A DNA stretch of 49,385 nt from an uncultured Mailhella sp. GTDB lineage: Bacteria > Desulfobacterota > Desulfovibrionia > Desulfovibrionales > Desulfovibrionaceae. A program made the position numbers and the translations under genes. Location: NCBI RefSeq assembly GCF_944324615.1, contig NZ_CALUWY010000018.1, positions 1-49,385 on the forward strand, read 5' to 3'. Positions 1 to 9,705 of this stretch are shown here, one piece after another. Each line of letters begins with the position of its first letter. The stretch's first letter is position 1. The notes beneath the pieces are model-generated. The model was not told where the DNA came from. It saw only the letters and a program-made list of their open reading frames with translations, and ran no database searches.

Positions 1-609
1 CTGTGCAGCTTCTTCAAGCGCTCCTACAAGAAGCTCGGCGGCGAAATCGTGGCCGACATGAAGTACAATTCCGGCGACCAGGACTTCACGGCCCAGCTTA
101 CCGAAATCATCAATCAGAAGCCCGACCTCGTGTTCATGCCCGCCTACTTTGCCGAAGGCGCCATCATCATGAAGCAGGCCCGGGAACTCGGCGGCACCTT
201 CGTCATGATGGGCGCCGACGCCATGGACAACCCCGACACCATCAAGATCGCGGGCAAGGCCGTGGAAGGCTTCCTGCACACCACCTTCCCCTATGACGTG
301 AACATGCCCAACATGAGCGACGCCGCCAAGGCCTTCACCGCCGAATGGAAGGCCGCCTATCCTGAAAAGGATCCCAACGTGAACTCCGCCCTCGGCTATG
401 TGTGCTACAACCTCATTCTCGACGCCATCACCCGCGCCGGTTCCGACAACCCCGAAGCCATCACCAGGGCCCTTGCGGAAACAAAGAATTTCGCCACGCC
501 TCTGGGCACCCTTTCCATCAACGCCACCCACGACGCCGAACTGCCCGTGGGCATCATCCAGTACAAGGACGGCAAGCGCTCCTACATAGGCGAAGCCATC
601 GCCGACTGA
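1..609 (+). CDS. Branched-chain amino-acid type ABC transporter substrate-binding protein (5' partial)
   Basis: The reading frame is open from base 1 to a TGA at 607-609, so the N-terminus with its signal peptide lies outside the window. About 202 residues of the C-terminal two thirds are visible, including a 'DQDFTAQLTEI' stretch and 'PDLVFMPAYFAEGAIIMKQA', typical of the type I periplasmic-binding (LivK/LivJ) fold. The product binds an amino acid or similar ligand in the periplasm and passes it to the LivHM permease encoded directly downstream. The ligand cannot be read from sequence. A strong hairpin separates it from livH, a usual way to keep the binding protein in excess over the membrane subunits. 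Confidence 0.9.
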   Translation: MCSFFKRSYKKLGGEIVADMKYNSGDQDFTAQLTEIINQKPDLVFMPAYFAEGAIIMKQARELGGTFVMMGADAMDNPDTIKIAGKAVEGFLHTTFPYDVNMPNMSDAAKAFTAEWKAAYPEKDPNVNSALGYVCYNLILDAITRAGSDNPEAITRALAETKNFATPLGTLSINATHDAELPVGIIQYKDGKRSYIGEAIAD

Positions 610-652
610 CGGCCTGAACGGCCGGATTCCCGGCCCTGAAAAAAACGCTGAC

Positions 653-686
653 GCGCCGCCCGCGCCCTCTCCCGCGCGGGCGGCGC
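653..686 (+). promoter_or_regulatory. Strong intra-operon hairpin between binding-protein gene and livH
   Basis: A perfect 13-bp inverted repeat (653-665 and 674-686) with an 8-nt loop lies in the 151-nt gap. No T-run follows, so it is more likely an mRNA-stabilising or processing hairpin than a full terminator. The functional reading is inference. Confidence 0.6.
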
Positions 687-760
687 AACGCGGAAAAAGC
701 CCGCACCTTTTACCACGGCCGAATCCCCCGCTCCCGCCCTTCGGCCGGAAAGGGTTCCCC

Positions 761-1654
761 ATGAGTCTGGAATTATTCCTGCAACACTTTTTCAACGCGC
801 TTACGCTGGGTTCGCTGTACGGGCTCATCGCCATCGGCTACACCATGGTGTACGGCATCCTGCGCCTCATCAACTTCGCCCACGGCGACATACTCATGCT
901 GGGCGCGTACTTCGTCTTCTACGGCACCACGCTCTTCTGCCTGCCCTGGCCCGTGGCCGTGGTGGTGGCCATCTTAGGTTCCGCCGCCCTCGGCGTGCTC
1001 ATGGACAAGATAGCCTACCGTCCCCTGCGCGACGCTCCGCGCATTTCCGCCCTCATCAGCGCCATTGCCGTTTCCTTCTTCCTGGAAAGTCTGGCCGTGG
1101 TGGTCTTCACCGGCCTGCCCCGCCCCGTGCATCAGCCTGAATGGCTCATCAGCATCATCACCATCGGCGGCGCGCGCCTCATGCCCCTCACCCTGCTCGT
1201 TCCCGGCGTGACGGCCATTCTCGTGGCCGCGCTCCTCTATGTGGTCTACCATACCAAGCCGGGCCTCGCCATGCAGGCCATTTCCAAAGACATCGAAACC
1301 ACGCGCATGCTCGGCGTTTCCGTGGACAAGATCATCGCCCTCACCTTTGCCATAGGTTCCGCCCTCGCCGCGGCCTCGGGCATCATGTGGGCGCTGCGCT
1401 ATCCGCAGATCAACCCCTACATGGGCGTGTTCCCCGGCTTCAAGGCCTTCATCGCCGCCGTGTTCGGCGGCATAGGCTCCATTCAGGGCGCGGTCATAGG
1501 CGGCCTGCTGCTGGGCTTCATAGAAATCATGGCCGTCGCCTTCTTCCCGGAACTTTCCGGCTACCGCGACGCCTTCGCCTTCATTCTGCTGGTCGTTGTC
1601 CTTCTGGTGAAGCCCACCGGCCTGTTCGGTGAAAAACAGAAGGAGAAGATATGA
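761..1654 (+). CDS. livH: ABC transporter permease LivH
   Basis: 297 residues, very hydrophobic, with the LivH-type opening 'LGSLYGLIAIGYTMVYGILRLINFAHGDI' and a C-terminal 'FGGIGSIQGAVIGGLLLG' loop that contacts the ATPases. It forms one half of the inner-membrane channel of a branched-chain amino-acid (HAAT family) importer. Length matches the family (about 290-310). The ATG at 761 follows a pyrimidine-rich leader with a weak GGAAAGGG-like ribosome site. Its stop overlaps the livM start by 4 nt (ATGA), implying translational coupling. Confidence 0.95.
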   Translation: MSLELFLQHFFNALTLGSLYGLIAIGYTMVYGILRLINFAHGDILMLGAYFVFYGTTLFCLPWPVAVVVAILGSAALGVLMDKIAYRPLRDAPRISALISAIAVSFFLESLAVVVFTGLPRPVHQPEWLISIITIGGARLMPLTLLVPGVTAILVAALLYVVYHTKPGLAMQAISKDIETTRMLGVSVDKIIALTFAIGSALAAASGIMWALRYPQINPYMGVFPGFKAFIAAVFGGIGSIQGAVIGGLLLGFIEIMAVAFFPELSGYRDAFAFILLVVVLLVKPTGLFGEKQKEKI

Positions 1655-2769
1655 TGACCGCTCAAAGGGAACCCTTCTCTCCGGCCCGCAACCGCACCTT
1701 CAACGTCATTGCCGTGGCGCTGCTCTTTCTCTTTCTCTGGTGGGCCGACGGCAGCATGGCCGCGGATCTCGGCATCTCCTTCCTCCCCGAACCCCTCAAC
1801 GGCTATGAAGTGCAGATTCTGAACCTCGTGGCCGTGTACGGCATTCTCGCCATTTCCCTCAACATCATCTACGGCTTCACCGGCATGTTCTCCTTAGGCC
1901 ACGCCGGGTTCATGGCCATAGGCGCCTATGTTTCCGCCCTGTGCGTGCTCACGCCCGACCAGAAGGAAATCATGTGGATCATCGACGAGATTCTTCCGTC
2001 CCTTGCCACGCTGCACACGCCCTTCTGGTTCTCCGTCATCCTCGGCGGCGTGGTGGCCACGCTCTTCGCCCTCGTCATCGGCATTCCGGTGCTCAGGCTC
2101 GGCGGCGACTATCTCGGCATCGCCACCCTCGGCTTTTCGGAAATCATCCGCGTGCTCATCGTGAACGCCACCCCCATCACCAACGGTTCCCTGGGCATCA
2201 AGGGCATTCCCTGCCATACCGACCTGTTCACCAGCTACATCTGGCTGCTGCTGGTCATCTACTGCACGGTGAGGCTGCTTTCCAGCAACTTCGGCAACGT
2301 GCTCAAGGCCGTGCGCGACGATGAAATCGCCGCCCAGGTCATGGGCATCAACGTGTTCCACACCAAGCTCTTCTCCTTCTGCCTCGGGGCCTTCCTCGCA
2401 GGCGTGGGCGGCGCGCTGCTCGGGAACCTCCTCACCACCATCGACCCGAAAATGTTCACCTTCCTGCTCACCTACAACATCCTCATGATCGTTGTGGCGG
2501 GCGGGCTCGGCTCCATTACGGGCAGCATCATAGGCAGCGTCATCATCACGGTGCTGCTGGAATGGCTGCGCGTGGTGGAAGAACCCATGGATCTCGGCTT
2601 CATGGAAATTCCCGGCATCCCCGGCATGCGCATGGTGGTGTTTTCCGTATGCCTGCTGCTCATCATTCTCTACCGCAGAGAAGGCATCATGGGTATGCGT
2701 GAAATCACCTGGGACGGCATAGCCGCCTTCCTTTTCCGCATCCGCGGCAGAAAGGAGAACAAGGCATGA
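1651..2769 (+). CDS. livM: ABC transporter permease LivM
   Basis: 372 residues with the LivM signature 'AISLNIIYGFTGMFSLGHAGFMAIGAYVSA' near residues 70-100 and a second conserved block 'RDDEIAAQVMGINVFHTKLFSFCLGAFLAGVGGALLG'. It is the partner permease of LivH. An internal insertion 'DQKEIMWIIDEILPSLATLHTPF' lengthens the first periplasmic loop relative to short LivM proteins. The start overlaps livH by 4 nt with AAGGAG just upstream; its stop overlaps livG by 4 nt. Confidence 0.95.
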   Translation: MMTAQREPFSPARNRTFNVIAVALLFLFLWWADGSMAADLGISFLPEPLNGYEVQILNLVAVYGILAISLNIIYGFTGMFSLGHAGFMAIGAYVSALCVLTPDQKEIMWIIDEILPSLATLHTPFWFSVILGGVVATLFALVIGIPVLRLGGDYLGIATLGFSEIIRVLIVNATPITNGSLGIKGIPCHTDLFTSYIWLLLVIYCTVRLLSSNFGNVLKAVRDDEIAAQVMGINVFHTKLFSFCLGAFLAGVGGALLGNLLTTIDPKMFTFLLTYNILMIVVAGGLGSITGSIIGSVIITVLLEWLRVVEEPMDLGFMEIPGIPGMRMVVFSVCLLLIILYRREGIMGMREITWDGIAAFLFRIRGRKENKA

Positions 2770-3540
2770 ACGGGAAGAACATCATTGAAGTGAGAAACGT
2801 GACCATGCGCTTCGGCGGCGTCACCGCCGTGAGCGAACTTGACATGAACATTCCCGAAGGGGGCATCGTGGGGCTCATCGGCCCCAACGGCGCGGGCAAG
2901 ACCACGGTGTTCAACGTCATCACCGGCTTCTACAAGCCCACGGAAGGCGACGTGGTCTTTGCGGGCCGGAGGATCACCGGCATGGCTCCCCACGCCATCT
3001 GCTCTCTGGGCATGGCCAGAACCTTCCAGAACATACGCCTCTTCTACAACGAAACCGCCCTGGAAAACGTGATGATCGGCCGCCATGTGCGCCGGAAGAG
3101 CCGCTGGTGGGGTTCCGTGCTCGGCCTGCCCGGCACCATGCGCGAAGAGCGCGAGATACGCGAAAGCTCCCGGCAGCTTCTGAAGCGCATCGGCCTTTCC
3201 GCCTACGCCGGGGAAATCGCCTCGGGCCTGCCCTACGGCGCACAGCGCCGCCTGGAAATCGCCCGCGCCCTGGCCACGGAACCGCGCTTTCTGCTGCTCG
3301 ACGAACCGGCCGCAGGCATGAACCCTCAGGAAAGTCTGGAGCTCATGAACTTCATCCGCCAGATACGCGATGAATTCCACCTCACCATCCTGCTCATCGA
3401 ACACGACATGAAGGTGGTCATGGGTGTGTGCGAACATATCTGGGTGCTGGAATACGGCAAGCTCATTGCCGAAGGCGACGCCGAGGCCATACGCTCCAAC
3501 CCGCGCGTCATCGAAGCCTACCTTGGCGAGGAAGTGAACC

Positions 3541-3554
<14 letters not shown>
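2766..3554 (+). CDS. livG: ABC transporter ATP-binding protein LivG
   Basis: 262 residues. Walker A 'GPNGAGKT' lies near residues 39-46. The signature region reads 'LPYGAQRRLEIARAL', the variant typical of LivG rather than LSGGQ. Walker B is 'FLLLDEPAAGMNP' and the switch His is in 'LIEHDMKVVMGVCE'. It powers amino-acid import as a heterodimer with LivF. The start is preceded by AGAAAGGAG and overlaps livM by 4 nt; the 3' end overlaps livF by 14 nt. Confidence 0.95.
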
Positions 3555-4263
<709 letters not shown>

Positions 4264-4291
4264 GCCGCAGAAAAACGCAGAACGACATGCA

Positions 4292-4319
4292 GGGGCCGGA
4301 GTATTCCGGCCCCTTTTTT
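4292..4319 (+). terminator. Rho-independent terminator of the liv operon
   Basis: A 9-bp GC-rich stem (GGGGCCGGA / TCCGGCCCC) with a 4-nt loop is followed by six T. It lies between livF and the convergent hydrolase gene. Confidence 0.9.
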
Positions 4320-4324
4320 GTGCC

Positions 4325-5644
4325 TCACGCATCCGGTAAAAAAGCCGAAGGATCAACGCGTGTCGGAAAAGCCTGTACAATGACAAACGTCCCTTCAGGG
4401 AAGGCGCGTCCGGCATACCTGCCATCCCTGAAGGGCAGGGAATGCTCAGTTCCGAAAACCGGGAGCGCCCTGCTCTCTAAGAGAGGTATGGTCAGTTCCG
4501 TCCTTTTTGCAGGCGCCGGGCCCGTATGCGGATGCGCGCTTCCGTCAAGGCCCTTTTCGTGCAGCCACTCTTCCAGCATGTCGGCAATGTCGAGATTGTT
4601 CCTGTCCGCAAAGGGCGCGTGCGTATTGCCCATGATTCCTTCTTCGGGGAGCACGAGCAGCGTGGCGTCACCGCCGTGCCGGTTGACCGCCTCCACGAAG
4701 GCACGGGCGCGGGCCCTGGAAATACGCCACACCTCGACGTTGAAGACATCGCTCAGTTCCGTACTGATATTGTCGCCGTAAACAACCAGTATGGGCATAC
4801 GCGTCAGTTTTTGAAACTCCCGTGCGGGAACGGGTATGCCCTGAAGCAGCTCCCCGGCCAGCGCATTTTTGAAGGGCACGTCAAGCATGGGTTCATCATC
4901 GGGAAAAACGAACTGCCCCGGCTCGTAGGCCACGATGGCCCCGACCTTGTCCGGGGCGATCATGCCCGTGAACCAGCCGTACTGCCCGCTGTTGGAATGC
5001 GTGACGAGAACGGCCGGTCCCGTGCGCTCCAGAAGCGCGGCCATGGTTTCCCCCATGAAGCGCCGGTGCTCGTCGGTCCGCGGTTCGTCGCCGGTATTCG
5101 GGGCCTGCTGGCGGAAAAACTGCTCGATGGACGCGGCGTCGCCCGGAAACTGACTGCCGGCAAACAGGGAAGCAGGCGCAGGGGGTACCCACACGCCGTT
5201 GCGGAAGGCATTCCATGCCGAGCTTTCCCGCGCCGTCGTGGGGACATCGCCGCTTCCTGAAGGAGAAACCTGCGTATAGCCGGCCCTGCCCCGACGCGGC
5301 TGATCGATGATATAGGTGGCCCAGCCGCGCCGGGGAAGAATGGCCTGATAGCCTTCGCGCCCGTCGGGCGTGGATTCCCAGCTTCTGCCGGACTGCCCGA
5401 TGCCGTGCCAGAGAATGACGGGATAATCCCTGGACTTTTGCGGAATGTAGAACTGGGCATAGCCGTGATCGCCGTGGAAGGTGTCGCCGTCCTTTGCGTG
5501 CGTCACCGTACCGCCGAAAAACAGACTGCCCATGGTTCTGAGCGTGATGGGCCGGCTGTCCTCCCTGCCTGCAAGTTGCCCGGGAAAAAGCAGCACTACT
5601 CCCAGAAACATAACGTAACATAATGATTCCATGTACTTTTTCAT
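4325..5644 (-). CDS. Secreted alpha/beta hydrolase, esterase-713-like
   Basis: 439 residues from the ATG at 5644, chosen because GGGAG lies 7 nt upstream and the next residues (MKKYMESLCYVMFLGVVLLF) form a signal peptide. Motifs: an oxyanion-type 'VILWHGIGQSGRSWESTPDG', 'IDQPRRGRAG', and a nucleophile elbow 'VTHSNSGQYGW' with the likely nucleophile Ser near residue 219. A late 'GNTHAPFADRNN' could hold the catalytic His. From memory these features resemble the bacterial esterase 713 family (structure 1QLW). The substrate is unknown. It is divergent from a LysR-type gene across 159 nt, so LysR control is plausible (inference). Confidence 0.8.
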   Translation of the reverse strand: MKKYMESLCYVMFLGVVLLFPGQLAGREDSRPITLRTMGSLFFGGTVTHAKDGDTFHGDHGYAQFYIPQKSRDYPVILWHGIGQSGRSWESTPDGREGYQAILPRRGWATYIIDQPRRGRAGYTQVSPSGSGDVPTTARESSAWNAFRNGVWVPPAPASLFAGSQFPGDAASIEQFFRQQAPNTGDEPRTDEHRRFMGETMAALLERTGPAVLVTHSNSGQYGWFTGMIAPDKVGAIVAYEPGQFVFPDDEPMLDVPFKNALAGELLQGIPVPAREFQKLTRMPILVVYGDNISTELSDVFNVEVWRISRARARAFVEAVNRHGGDATLLVLPEEGIMGNTHAPFADRNNLDIADMLEEWLHEKGLDGSAHPHTGPAPAKRTELTIPLLESRALPVFGTEHSLPFRDGRYAGRAFPEGTFVIVQAFPTRVDPSAFLPDA

Positions 5645-5803
5645 ATTTTCTCCCGCATGGGAAACCAAGGGAAAGGTCGCGCTTCACACGCGGGCCCGCT
5701 GCAATGCGACCACTTCTTTGCTCTTTATGTAAACGCATTTTCCTTGACGCGGAATGACCAAAAAAGATACATGCTTTTACAAAAGGTAAAAGCCGGAGGG
5801 CCC

Positions 5804-6705
5804 ATGCTGAGCCGCCAGTTCCAGATCTTCATGCGGGTCGTTGAGTGCGGCAGTTTTTCCAGAGCCGCAAAAATAACGTATATGACCCCCGCTTCCGTCA
5901 TGAAGCACATCAATGCGCTGGAAGAGCGTCTGGGACTGGTGCTGCTCGAACGCAGCAGCAGCGGCGTCAGGGTGACTTCTGCAGGAAAATCCCTCTATGA
6001 AGACGGGAAAAAACTTTTTTCAGAAGCAAATAATGCCGTAAAAAAGCACAACACATAAAAAATGACGTGATTATGCTGAGAATAGGCTCTTCACTTCTGA
6101 ATCCATGCGAAACGTTGACGGGCATATGCGCAAGATATAAAGAATACTTTAAAAAATATAAATTCAGCATTGTGCCCTATGACGACGACAAGGACAATAT
6201 TCTCTCCGTCATCGCCTCATTGGGAGAACGCATCGACCTGCTCGTCGGTGCGTTCAATTCCAGAAAAATGCACGCCTGTGCACATTATTTCATTCTGGGC
6301 AGTTACAGGCTGTGCGCGGCGCTTCCCGCAGGCCATCCCCTGGCAGGAAAAAAAAGCCTGCATCTCAGAGACCTGCACGGCGAACGCCTCATGATGGTGA
6401 AAACCGGGGATACGGAGCTCCTCGACGACTTCGCAACCATGCTGAAGGCGGAACATCCGCAGATCACCATAGAGGAAACGGATTACTACTACGACATGGA
6501 CACCTTCAATCAGTGCGGGCAGAAGGAAGTTCTGCTTCTGACGCTGGATGCGTGGAAGCATGTCCATCCCGGCCTCGTCACCGTTCCCCTTGCCGTGAAG
6601 AGCAGGATTCCCTACGGTATTCTACATGCCCGGACTCCCTCCCGGAACGTGTCGGAATTCCTGGAAATTCTGAAAACGGTGCTCCATGAGCGTGAGGCGC
6701 ACTGA
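5804..6705 (+). pseudogene. LysR-type transcriptional regulator, frame broken at an A6 run
   Basis: The first frame starts at ATG 5804 (GGAGG just upstream) and encodes the winged-helix domain ('FSRAAKITYMTPASVMKHINALEERLGLVLLERSSSGVRVTSAG') but stops at 6056-6058. The adjacent -1 frame continues from about 6040 and encodes the full substrate-binding domain ('MLRIGSSLLNPCETL' to 'FLEILKTVLHEREAH'). Joining the frames with one extra A in the run at 6040-6045 gives about 300 residues, the normal LysR length. The run forms A-AAA-AAG in the upstream frame, the dnaX-type slippery heptamer, but I see no Shine-Dalgarno-like stimulator or strong stem beside it. It may be a true indel, phase variation, a sequencing error or -1 frameshifting. 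The likely target is the divergent esterase gene. Confidence 0.75.
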
Positions 6706-7082
6706 CGCGCGGCGAAAACAGGCGGCACGAGCTTTCCCATGACGGGAAGCAACCCTGGCCTCCGCAGGCTGCGCCTCTCCGCACACGGCCTTCAGCTTCT
6801 TTGCCCAGCCGAAGCAGGGAGGCACTTTTCCCGCAAAACACCTGCCGCCCGTATTCGGGGAAGGCACGGCGCAGGCGCCCTCAAAAACGCCGCCGTCCGC
6901 TCCCGCCGGAGAAAGGGAGCTCATGCCGAAGATTCCACGGCCCCCGTCGAAGAGCGGCCGTTCCGAAGCATCGGCATGGCGGGACCGCAAAAAAGCGCCG
7001 CCCGCCCCGGCAGGGGACGAACGGCGCATTACGCGGAAACGCTCTTTCCGCTCCGCACGCAGGGCGAACACGCGCCCGAAGT
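6706..7082. other. Gene-free interval between LysR and the DUF1877 gene
   Basis: I see no credible gene in these 377 nt. Open frames are out-of-phase GC-rich runs with no ribosome site or recognisable protein. The only clear element is the minus-strand terminator at 6989-7027. Confidence 0.5.
6989..7027 (-). terminator. Terminator downstream of the DUF1877 gene
   Basis: On the minus strand a GCGCCG/CGGCGC stem encloses an inner CCCC/GGGG stem and is followed by six T. It lies 56 nt after the DUF1877 stop. Confidence 0.75.
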
Positions 7083-7574
7083 CTACATCATATAGAAAAT
7101 GACGGCCTGGCCTTCCTGTGCGGCGGCCTCGAAAAATTCCTTCAGTTCCTCCACGGCGTCCCACACATAGTCGAAGAAATCCTCCTCGTCATCGTCTTCC
7201 GTCACGGGGTAGATTTCGTTCTCCAGCATTTCCTCCATGCTGAAGCGCTCGCGGAAATCCTCCCTTTTGAGCGCAAGGAGCGCAGCGGAGAGCGCCTTCA
7301 CATCCTCGGGGGAAATGAGCATGGCGGAATATTCCTCGTCGCCCTCGATGAGCGTGTTGCCGCTCAGCACAAGACGGCTGAAAATATTGTCGTCTTCGCC
7401 GCCGTAGGCATTGCCGGTAAGGGTGAAGTGTATGGCGTGCCAGGCATTGTCGATATCCACGATATTCTCTTTCTGGGACTTATCGTAGATGAAGTCAGAA
7501 AGCGCAACCGCGCCCCGGCGTATATCGTCGACAGTACTTTCACTGGTTCTGAAGTAATTTCCCGACATTCCCAT
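7083..7574 (-). CDS. DUF1877 (YfbM-like) family protein
   Basis: 163 residues from ATG 7574, selected because AAGGAG lies upstream with good spacing and 'MGMSGNYFRTSE' matches the usual family start. The middle contains 'NAWHAIHFTLTGN', 'LVLSGNTLIEGDEEYSAMLISPEDVKAL' and a late acidic stretch 'TEDDDEEDFFDYVWDAVEELKEFF', all typical of DUF1877. E. coli YfbM has nearly the same length. The protein is predicted cytosolic and of unknown function. It is monocistronic, with its own terminator. Confidence 0.85.
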   Translation of the reverse strand: MGMSGNYFRTSESTVDDIRRGAVALSDFIYDKSQKENIVDIDNAWHAIHFTLTGNAYGGEDDNIFSRLVLSGNTLIEGDEEYSAMLISPEDVKALSAALLALKREDFRERFSMEEMLENEIYPVTEDDDEEDFFDYVWDAVEELKEFFEAAAQEGQAVIFYMM

Positions 7575-8024
7575 ACCTGTTCTCCTTATCCTGAACCATG
7601 AAACCATGCAGGAAACGCTTTCGTACACGGAAGAATTCTCTTCAAGCCGTCGCCGCACGCGCCTCTTGCCGCCCTGAAGGCGGATGCAGAACGCGCTTCA
7701 CAGGGCAAGGCTCATGCGGAAACATTCCGGCTCTTCGCTTTCCCTGACCCTTTATTTTCAATAAAACACTTATGATTTTCCCCGTCAATGCCTGTACCCC
7801 GCTCCCATGTAAGGCCCTTGCCCGCCGCTCCCTCTTCCGGGAGGCGGAAAACACGGCCATGCCGGAGGAAAAAGAGAAGGTTACGGAGCACCGCGCCCCC
7901 TCTCCCTCCCCTGCCGGGGCGGGAGGAAGGCTTGACATATTCGCCTGTTAAAGCTCTGCTGTCTTGCCGCGCATTTCACCCTCTTCCCGCCCCTCCGGCG
8001 GGCACGGCCCATTTCAGGTGACGT
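7575..8024. other. Intergenic region between DUF1877 and metal ABC operon
   Basis: 450 nt between divergent genes with no credible ORF. A plus-strand TTGACA near 7932 and an AT-rich patch around 7750-7790 are possible promoter elements for the two flanking genes. No well-formed metalloregulator dyad was found. Confidence 0.4.
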
Positions 8025-8930
8025 ATGAAAACATTCCTTTCCCTTCTTTTCTGCCTTGTTCTCGGCCTCTTCTCCCCGGCGGGAGCCGCCGCCCGGGACG
8101 TGACGGCCTCCGTGTTTCCCGTATGGCTTCTTCTGCGGGAGGTGACGCGCGACGTGCCGGATACCGGCGTGTCCCTGCTGCTGCCCGCGGGCACGGGCTG
8201 CCCGCACGACTATGCCATGACGCCGCAGGACCGGCGCACCCTTGCCCGGGCGGACATACTCGTCATCAACGGGCTGGGGCTGGAAAGCTTTCTCGGAGAA
8301 TCGGGCCGCGCAGGGGAACTCATGAAGAAGGGTTCCCTCATCATCGACCTTTCCCGGGGCATGGACGGACTCATTCACGACGATGCCGGGCAGGACGAAC
8401 ACAATCATCAGGGCGTCAACCCGCACATTTTCGCAAGCCCGGCCATGATGGAGCGCATGGCGCTCTCCCTTGCCCGGCAGCTTGCCGAGGCAGACCCTGA
8501 GCATGCCTCCCTCTATGAGGAAGGCGGCAGGCGCACGGCCGCACAGTATGCAGCCCTTGCCGCAGAGTGCCGGGAAACGGGCGCGCGCCTCAAAGACAGG
8601 GGCGTGCTCGTGCAGCACGACATCTTCAGCTACCTTGCCCGCGACATGGGCCTGCGCGTGGACGGCGTGATCCGTTCCCAGGAAGGGCAGGAACCTTCCG
8701 CAAGGGACATGCTGAACATGGTGCGTGCCATCCGCGAAAAGGGCACGGCCGCCGTGATCACGGAACCGCAGTACCCCGACCGCACGGGCCGCACCCTGGC
8801 TGCGGAAACGGGCATACCCTGCCTCAGTCTCGACCCCGTCGCCGGCGGCCCCGAAGACGCCGCCCCGGACTATTACGAACATGTCATGCGCGAAAACCTG
8901 CGCATTCTGGAGAATGCCTTTGGAAACTGA
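8025..8930 (+). CDS. Metal ABC transporter substrate-binding protein (ZnuA/TroA-type)
   Basis: 301 residues. A signal peptide (MKTFLSLLFCLVLGLFSPAGAAA) is followed by a cluster A-1 binding protein. Likely metal ligands are His in 'GCPHDYAMTP', His in 'VNPHIFASP', His in 'VLVQHDIFSYLARDMGL' and Asp/Glu in the late 'LDPVAGG' region. A short His/acid-rich loop 'DDAGQDEHNHQG' sits where ZnuA proteins carry a zinc-sensing loop, favouring Zn over Mn, though specificity is inference. The product delivers metal to the permease encoded by the two overlapping downstream genes. Confidence 0.88.
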   Translation: MKTFLSLLFCLVLGLFSPAGAAARDVTASVFPVWLLLREVTRDVPDTGVSLLLPAGTGCPHDYAMTPQDRRTLARADILVINGLGLESFLGESGRAGELMKKGSLIIDLSRGMDGLIHDDAGQDEHNHQGVNPHIFASPAMMERMALSLARQLAEADPEHASLYEEGGRRTAAQYAALAAECRETGARLKDRGVLVQHDIFSYLARDMGLRVDGVIRSQEGQEPSARDMLNMVRAIREKGTAAVITEPQYPDRTGRTLAAETGIPCLSLDPVAGGPEDAAPDYYEHVMRENLRILENAFGN

Positions 8931-9705
8931 TACGCCCGCCATCATTTTCGACCATGTGAGCGTGACCAGAAGCGGGCTGAACATCCTCGACGAAGTGAAC
9001 GCCACCGTGCCGAAGGGAAGCTGCACCGTGCTCATCGGCCCCAACGGCGCGGGCAAGACCACGCTGCTGCTGGCCCTTCTCGGCGAAGTGCACTACAGGG
9101 GCCGCATCACCCTCTCCGGCGGCAGGGGCCTGCGCATAGGCTATGTGCCGCAGAAGCTCAACCTCGACAGGGGCATGCCCTTCACCGTGGCGGAATTTCT
9201 GGCCATGGGCGTGCAGAAGCGCCCGCTGTGGCTCGGCATTTCCCGCGCGGCACGGGAACAGGCCCTGGCGCTTCTGGAGCAGGTGCACGCCGCGCACCTC
9301 ATCAAGCGCCGCGTGGGCACCCTTTCCGGCGGGGAAATGCAGCGCGTGCTGCTCGCCCTCGCCCTGCAGCAGAAGCCGGAACTGCTCGTGCTGGACGAAC
9401 CTTCGGCAGGCGTGGACTTCGAGGGCGGCCGCCTGTTCTGCGAACTGCTGGACGATCTGCGCCGCACCAGAAAATTCACCCAGATCATGGTGAGCCACGA
9501 TCTCGGCATGGTGGCCCATCACGCCACCTGCGTCATCTGCCTGAAGCGCCGCGTGGTCGCCCAGGGCGCCCCCCGGGACGTGCTCACCGGCAAGGTGCTT
9601 CAGGCCCTGTTCGGCATGCACATGGGCCTCATCTGCGCCCAGGACCACACCCACGCCATGCCCGGAACCGCCCGCCAGAACAAGGGGGAACATCATCATG
9701 CCTGA
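8920..9705 (+). CDS. Metal ABC transporter ATP-binding protein (ZnuC-type)
   Basis: Walker A 'GPNGAGKTTL', signature 'GTLSGGEMQRVLLALAL', Walker B 'LLVLDEPSAGVDF' and switch His in 'IMVSHDLGMVAHHA' identify the ATPase. The start is chosen as TTG 8920 because GGAG at 8909-8912 sits 7 nt before it. The in-frame ATG at 8914 would be 1 nt from that site. Either start overlaps the upstream stop (8930), implying coupling. About 261 residues. Its stop overlaps the permease start by 8 nt. Confidence 0.9.
   Translation: METDTPAIIFDHVSVTRSGLNILDEVNATVPKGSCTVLIGPNGAGKTTLLLALLGEVHYRGRITLSGGRGLRIGYVPQKLNLDRGMPFTVAEFLAMGVQKRPLWLGISRAAREQALALLEQVHAAHLIKRRVGTLSGGEMQRVLLALALQQKPELLVLDEPSAGVDFEGGRLFCELLDDLRRTRKFTQIMVSHDLGMVAHHATCVICLKRRVVAQGAPRDVLTGKVLQALFGMHMGLICAQDHTHAMPGTARQNKGEHHHA

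Noticed and set aside
6036..6100. Programmed -1 frameshifting in the LysR gene as the primary call
   Set aside because: The heptamer fits, but no Shine-Dalgarno-like stimulator 10 nt upstream and no strong downstream stem are visible, and LysR genes are not known for it. Kept as an alternative only.
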